Assembly (NCBI RefSeq): GCF_904849725.1
Contig: NW_025422542.1
Coordinates: 1 to 64,000 of the forward strand
Source of the DNA: Hordeum vulgare subsp. vulgare
Taxonomy: Eukaryota > Streptophyta > Magnoliopsida > Poales > Poaceae
Direction: 5' to 3'
Length of the DNA: 64,000 nucleotides
Shown piece after piece: positions 57,783 to 64,000 of this stretch. Positions within the stretch are counted from its first letter, which is position 1; the number at the start of each line of letters is the position of its first letter. Below the pieces are notes generated by a model that saw nothing but the letters and a program-made list of their open reading frames with translations, was not told the origin of the DNA and did no database searches. The position numbers and the translations under genes were made by a program.

Positions 57783-60700
57783 TCAAACTTCCTCCCTATT
57801 AACCTGGAAGTTCTTTTCAGATACAAGGAAATGATTCAGTTCTAGAGCCAAAGATCGTAGTTCTCGAACGAGCACTCGAAAAGATTCTGGAGGATCCTCA
57901 TGATTAGGTATTCTTTTTCCCCAGATCGTAGCATTAAGTATTTCTTGGCGAGCTATAAGATGGTCAGATTTATAAGTAAGTATCTCTTGTAAAATATGAG
58001 CAACACCAAATCCTTCTAAAGCCCAAACTTCCATTTCTCCTACTCGTTGTCCCCCTTGCTTGGCTCTTCCTCTAACCGGTTGTTGTGTAACAAGTGAGTA
58101 GGGCCCAGTAGAACGCCCATGAATTTTCTCATCAACTTGATGAATTAATTTTAAGATATAGGACTTCCCTATTAGAACAGGTTGCTCAAAGGGGTCGCCT
58201 GTTCTTCCATCAAATATTCTGCTTTTTCCCGGGTACTCGGGTTCAAATACCCATGGATTTTTTGTTTCTTTACTGGCTTCATATAATTCTGAAAACACAA
58301 GTTTTCTTGAAGCCTCTTGCTCATATCTCTCATCAAAGGGTGCTATTCTATAATGTTTCTTTAGCAGATCCCCCGCTAATCCGAGCGAGCTTTCAAATAT
58401 TTGTCCCACATTCATTCGGGAGGGTACTCCTAAGGGATTGAAGACCATATCAACGGGTGTTCCATCTTGCAAATAGGGCATATCTTGCCTAGGCAAAATT
58501 TTGGAAATGATCCCTTTATTCCCATGTCTTCCGGCTACTTTATCCCCAACTTTGATTTCACGTTTCTGTAAAATATATACACGAACCATTATGTCGAGGG
58601 GGTCCCTTTGGATCCATTTCACATCGATAACGCGCCCTCTTCCACCTATAGGTAATTTCAGAGAAGTTTCTTTTGAAGTGGAAACCTCAAGGCCGAATAT
58701 GGCCCGTAATAATCCAGCTTCTGCGATATATGATGATTCGCTCGCTATCTGAGGCGTTAATTTACCTACTAAAATATCACCAGTTTCTACCCAGGATCCC
58801 AACCTAACAACTCCATTTTTGTCCAAATTGCGGAGTAAATGTTCTTCTAGATGTGGTATTTCTTTAGTGATTTTTTCAGCGGAGCCCTGGCTTGTCGTAT
58901 CCGTCTGAATTTCATATTTCCGGATGTGAAAAGAGGTATAAATATCCTCATATACCAAACGTTCGCTAATTAGTACTGCGTCTTCAAAATTGTAACCTTC
59001 CCATGGCATATAAGCTACTAATACGTTTTTTCCTAAAGCAAGTTCCCCCCCAACTGTAGCAGCTCCTTCTGCTAAAATTTGTCCTTTTTTAATGGATTTA
59101 CCCCGTGGAACCCGAGGTTTTTGGTGCATACAAGTATTTTTGTTAGAGCGACGGTGGTTAACTAAAGGAATACTTATAGTCTTCCCACTACTTGATAAAA
59201 GTATCTTATGACTATCAGTAGAAATGATCTTTCCCTCGCGTTCGGCTATAACGGAAACCCTCGAATCTAGAGCTGTTTGGCGTTCCAATCCAGTTCCAAC
59301 AATGCATTTCTCGGACCGAGAAAGTGGAACTGCTTGGCGCTGCATATTAGAACTCATTAAAGCCCGATTCGCATCATTGTGCTCAATAAAAGGAATGAGA
59401 GAACCCCCAATAGAAAAATATTGGAAAGGAAAAATACTTCTAACATGAATCTGTTCCCATGCAATAGTCAAGAATTCTTGGCGGTATCTAGCTGGAACAA
59501 CCTGTTCTTCCTGAATACCTTGATTCAAGGACAAAGAATTTCCTGCTGCTATCATATAATACTCATCTCTATTTGGTGATAGATAAACCACCTGTCTCTC
59601 TTTTTTTTCTTTTGCTTTCTCAGCAGATATTTCATAAAACGGACTCTCTATAGATCCCCACAAGTGATCAATTCTCGCATGAATTGCTAAGGATCCAGTA
59701 AGTCCAACATTGATTCCTTCAGACGTGTCAATTGGACAAATACGCCCATAGTGACTCGGATGAATATCTCGGCTCCGAAAACTTGCGGTTCTCCCCGTCA
59801 ACCCTCCAGGACCTAAACAACTCACTTTTCGCCCATGAACAGTTTGTGTCAATGGATTCGTTTGATCAAAAACTTGAGATAATGGGTATGTGCCAAAAAA
59901 GGTCTCATAAGTAGTTATTAATAAAATTGAAGTTGAAGTTGGAGTTACCAAAGTTTGGGGAGTCGGTTTCGATTGACGTATGAATACTCTACGAATAGTT
60001 TTTTGAACTGCATGTTGTAAACGACCAAGAGCCAATCCGAATTGATCTTGTAACAGATCCGCAACCGAACGAATACGTTTATTTTTCAAGTGATTCATAT
60101 CGTCATCGTCAAGTATACCCGTTCCAAATTTCATTCCAATCAAATGATCCGTAGCGGCCAATACATCTCGTGGTAACAAGAATGTATTGTTCTGAGGTAT
60201 ATCAAGATTAAGTCTCCGATTCATATTTCGTCGACCAATCCTTCCTAATTCACATTTTTGTTGAAAAAATTTCTTTTGTAATTCCTCGCATAAGGACTCC
60301 GAAAATACCAGGTCCCCACCTACACAAGCAAATTGTTGATAAAACTCCAAAATAGCTTTTTCTTTTGACTCAATCCTCTTCTTCTCCTTAGCATTCGGGA
60401 AAGACAAGAAAATTTCAGGGTAGGAAACATTATCTAGAATTTCTCTTAGATTCGAACCCATAGCTGATGATAGAACTAGAATAGATATCTTTTGTTTTCT
60501 ACTCACGCGAGCCCATATCCTTTCTTTTTTATCAATTGCTAATTCCGATCTCCCTCCCCAATCTGATATTATAGTCCCGGTGTAGATAGAAATTCCCTTA
60601 TGATCTAATTCCGAGCGGTAGTAAATACCAGGACTTAGCAATATTTGATTGATCACAATTCGGTATATTCCATTTATAATAAAGGTTCCTAAGGAATTCA

Positions 60701-61013
60701 TTATAGGAATGTTTCCGATAGAAATGGTTTGCTTTTGCACATCGAAACCAAAAATTAATCTCGCAGATACATATAATTCGGAAGAATAGGTGAGTGATTC
60801 ATACACAGCATCTCTTTCTTTTATCGAGGGTTCTAGCAATTGATATCCTTTCGCAAATAATTGAAATGCAATTTCGTGATCTGGATCTTTAATTGTTGGA
60901 AACTTGTCAAGTTCTTCTGCCAAGGCTTGATTAATGAACCTAAAAAATCCCTCGAATTGGATCTGACTAAATCCGGGTATTGTGGACATTCCCTCGTTTC
61001 CATTCCGGAGCAT
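57783..61013 (-). CDS. rpoB: Plastid-encoded RNA polymerase beta subunit
   Basis: RpoB forms the catalytic pincer of PEP with RpoC1. The ATG at 61013 gives 1076 aa starting [20 protein letters not shown], the grass length. An earlier start at 61040 is non-homologous leader. Catalytic and rifampicin-site regions are recognisable ([58 protein letters not shown]). Codons 156 (TCG), 182 (TCA), 187 (TCG) and 206 (CCG) match the four known editing codons in maize rpoB. It leads the rpoB-rpoC1-rpoC2 operon. Confidence 0.98.
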   Translation of the reverse strand: MLRNGNEGMSTIPGFSQIQFEGFFRFINQALAEELDKFPTIKDPDHEIAFQLFAKGYQLLEPSIKERDAVYESLTYSSELYVSARLIFGFDVQKQTISIGNIPIMNSLGTFIINGIYRIVINQILLSPGIYYRSELDHKGISIYTGTIISDWGGRSELAIDKKERIWARVSRKQKISILVLSSAMGSNLREILDNVSYPEIFLSFPNAKEKKRIESKEKAILEFYQQFACVGGDLVFSESLCEELQKKFFQQKCELGRIGRRNMNRRLNLDIPQNNTFLLPRDVLAATDHLIGMKFGTGILDDDDMNHLKNKRIRSVADLLQDQFGLALGRLQHAVQKTIRRVFIRQSKPTPQTLVTPTSTSILLITTYETFFGTYPLSQVFDQTNPLTQTVHGRKVSCLGPGGLTGRTASFRSRDIHPSHYGRICPIDTSEGINVGLTGSLAIHARIDHLWGSIESPFYEISAEKAKEKKERQVVYLSPNRDEYYMIAAGNSLSLNQGIQEEQVVPARYRQEFLTIAWEQIHVRSIFPFQYFSIGGSLIPFIEHNDANRALMSSNMQRQAVPLSRSEKCIVGTGLERQTALDSRVSVIAEREGKIISTDSHKILLSSSGKTISIPLVNHRRSNKNTCMHQKPRVPRGKSIKKGQILAEGAATVGGELALGKNVLVAYMPWEGYNFEDAVLISERLVYEDIYTSFHIRKYEIQTDTTSQGSAEKITKEIPHLEEHLLRNLDKNGVVRLGSWVETGDILVGKLTPQIASESSYIAEAGLLRAIFGLEVSTSKETSLKLPIGGRGRVIDVKWIQRDPLDIMVRVYILQKREIKVGDKVAGRHGNKGIISKILPRQDMPYLQDGTPVDMVFNPLGVPSRMNVGQIFESSLGLAGDLLKKHYRIAPFDERYEQEASRKLVFSELYEASKETKNPWVFEPEYPGKSRIFDGRTGDPFEQPVLIGKSYILKLIHQVDEKIHGRSTGPYSLVTQQPVRGRAKQGGQRVGEMEVWALEGFGVAHILQEILTYKSDHLIARQEILNATIWGKRIPNHEDPPESFRVLVRELRSLALELNHFLVSEKNFQVNREEV

Positions 61014-62178
61014 CTTAATCTTAAGTTTCCTGTTTATCAAAGAAAAATTCCATTATCAGCTCACTCTTCATCAATCCCTACGGATTGATCTAGCAATCAT
61101 GGAATCTATATTCTGTTTACTGAATCACATGAAATTCTAGGGAACTCCACATACGTATTTCATATATGTATTTCATACATATGAATAGAGACCATTTCGA
61201 CGAAAATTCTAGTTTACCAGGGGTACAAATGAAATGAAAATGAATTGCTAAAATATTCCTACAAAAAAAATTATGCCACTTATACTTTATAATATTCTAA
61301 TCAGATTGAATGGCAAAGATTTCTCATTTTATCCCCTTTCTATGAATGTAATAAAGCCGTAATATAATACACTAGAAAGTTTTACTTTACTTCGATTTAG
61401 AATAGCGTGCTTACTTTAATTTCTAAAAATAATTTGAGGGTTCTTTTTTATTTCGGATCGGAGTAGTATAATTGCTAGAAAATTAAGTATTTCATTGTGG
61501 AATTCTAAAATAAAGTAAGTCCCTTTTTTAAGTACATGCCAATCTAATTATCCACCTCTCCCCATATCCATGCTTTTCTTTTATCGTAATTTCACTTGGG
61601 TAGGCCAAGATAGTCAGGTTATACTCTAATATCAGAGCAAATTTCCTTTTTTTATTCAAGATATTTAATTTAATACTTTGAAAAATTAAAGCACGATTCC
61701 CCATAGAGATATGTACATAAAGGGGATCTTTGGATAATAATGCTGCTCGGACCTAAAGTTCACCTATACACGGATTAAGCATAAAGCCATAATATTTTAT
61801 TATGCCATTGAAATTGAAGGGGGGGAGATAATACCGATTTAAGAGTAGTTCACTACTGCAATTCAAAAAAGAAAGAGAATTCTAGTTAATGGTTCCAATT
61901 TGTTCTGAATTTTGCAGCCTGTGACTAGAAATCCACTTTTCTTCTTTTTCATCTCAATAGAAAGAAATGGGAAGTTTTATTGTGTTAGCAATGTATGTTT
62001 TAAGATAGAATCTATCGAGGAGAATAATCGAAACTGGATCAAAAAAAGCAGGAGTATCTTTTTTGAAAAAGATTGGAAAAAAGTAAGTTTAATTATATTC
62101 AAAATAAAAGAAAGGGGCTTTTCGTAAGAAAACGTGGATGAATACTTGCTGTTTTCTAGATTTTCGATCGGATTTTTT
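61014..62178. promoter_or_regulatory. rpoB-trnC divergent spacer
   Basis: This 1165-base A/T-rich spacer separates rpoB (minus) and trnC (plus). The rpoB promoter, expected to be of the nuclear-encoded polymerase type, must lie here. I cannot mark its core with confidence. Frames within it (for example 61912-62127) lack family resemblance. Confidence 0.5.
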
Positions 62179-62249
62179 GGCGGCATGGCCAAGCGGTAAG
62201 GCAGGGGACTGCAAATCCTTTATCCCCAGTTCAAATCTGGGTGCCGCCT
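62179..62249 (+). tRNA. trnC-GCA: tRNA-Cys (GCA)
   Basis: The 71-base cloverleaf has perfect acceptor GGCGGCA/TGCCGCC. The anticodon loop is CTGCAAA with GCA. The T arm is CCCAGTTCAAATCTGGG. It lies between rpoB and petN, as in other angiosperms. Confidence 0.97.
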
Positions 62250-63063
<814 letters not shown>

Positions 63064-63779
63064 GGATACGATACTACTAATTGATTAAGTAATCAAATTG
63101 TTGTATCAATTCTTTTTTTAATTGATCGTTTTGCATTAATTATTTTGTCAAACGTTATTCTTTAATCTTTTTCTTTAGTTTTGTTTCACTCCTGTAAGAA
63201 ACTCTTGTATTGTAAGAAAGAGCCATTATACCAATTAAGAATTTCTACTAGAAATGACTAATGGTTAAAAAAAGTTCTATACATAAGAAAATTAGACTTT
63301 CTTCCACGGAACTATTCACGGCATATCACACATTTTCCATTTGTTTTATACTCTTTCTTTATTCTTAGAATAATTTTTATTCTCTTTTGAAGCATCTCGC
63401 GGGATATTTAAGCATGAAAGATTCGCTGGTTTTTTCCTTTTACTTTTTACTATAGTCTATTCTTATATTATTTTTCTTTCCTTCCATGGATTCTTTGGTC
63501 AAGAATTGTCTTCGATTTTTTTATTTTGACCTGATTGAAATTAAGTGGATGCAATGAAAAAAGAAATTGAATTAGACTACTTAACTATTTCAATCTACTA
63601 ATCTATTCTATGTAGATTCAAAGATAATATAATAGAAAGACTCTAAAGTGTCGTAGAAAAAACTATATGTAGTTCTTTCTACCACACTTTAAGATTCCAA
63701 CCAGATCCTTTCATTTAAGACTTGGATTTTTTTTATTTAATCCCTTTTTCATTTCTTCAATGATTAATTGGAATTCCAC
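63064..63779. other. petN-psbM spacer
   Basis: A 716-base A/T-rich spacer between the convergent genes. A long hairpin at 63644-63691 is listed separately. No gene is seen. Confidence 0.65.
63644..63691 (-). terminator. Long hairpin 3' of psbM
   Basis: Arms at 63644-63664 and 63671-63691 pair over 21 bases with two mismatches, enclosing a 6-base loop (ATATGT). It lies 89 bases after the psbM stop. It could also bound petN transcripts arriving from the other side. Confidence 0.78.
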
Positions 63780-63959
<180 letters not shown>

Positions 63960-64000
63960 TCAAGGGTAGGGCTTGCATTCTGATAATACTGAATCAATTC

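Overview
This window is part of the large single-copy region of a grass (Poaceae) chloroplast genome. It is written in the opposite orientation to most deposited plastomes, so it begins at the inverted-repeat end (rpl22) and runs toward psbM. Several lines support a grass. The ribosomal-protein and photosynthesis operons are in plastid order. rpoC1 and clpP have no introns. accD is missing, and a broken rpl23 copy lies downstream of rbcL. A chimeric tRNA-fMet/tRNA-Gly pseudogene sits next to rps14 at a known grass inversion endpoint. rpoC2 has a long acidic repeat insertion, and rps18 has a lysine-rich heptapeptide repeat. The lengths of atpA (504 codons), infA (113), psbT (38) and rpoC2 (1477) fit a Pooideae-type grass better than rice or maize as I remember them, but I cannot name the genus.

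Layout. 1-6223 is the ribosomal-protein and RNA polymerase operon: rpl22 (first two bases cut off), rps3, rpl16 (intron), rpl14, rps8, infA, rpl36, rps11, rpoA. 6441-11691 is the psbB operon on the minus strand (psbB, psbT, psbH, petB, petD), with psbN on the opposite strand. 12202-15308 holds clpP, the 5' exon of trans-spliced rps12, rpl20, rps18 and rpl33. 15757-18948 holds psaJ, trnP, trnW, petG, petL and psbE-F-L-J. 19769-23120 holds petA, cemA, ycf4 and psaI. 23121-24723 is the rearranged former accD locus, with tandem repeats, a 103-codon orphan frame and the rpl23 pseudogene. 24724-32315 holds rbcL, atpB-atpE, trnM, trnV and ndhC-ndhK-ndhJ. 32902-38550 holds trnF, trnL, trnT, rps4, trnS and ycf3. 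39222-44162 is psaA-psaB-rps14. Then come the chimeric tRNA relic, trnR, the atpA-atpF-atpH-atpI-rps2-rpoC2-rpoC1-rpoB block on the minus strand (44752-61013), trnC, petN and psbM.

Together the genes supply core subunits of photosystems I and II, the cytochrome b6f complex, ATP synthase, the NDH complex and Rubisco. They also supply all four plastid-encoded RNA polymerase subunits (rpoA, rpoB, rpoC1, rpoC2), part of the 70S ribosome, the ClpP protease and nine intact tRNAs. Everything here fits a conventional plastome, and I found no sign of a new defence, mobile or metabolic system. The least explained piece is the open frame and unusual sequence at 23504-24061. Other points worth checking are lineage-specific coding repeats (rps3, infA, rps18, rpoC2), a probable 2-base shift at the rps2 C-terminus, and codons that match known grass RNA editing sites.
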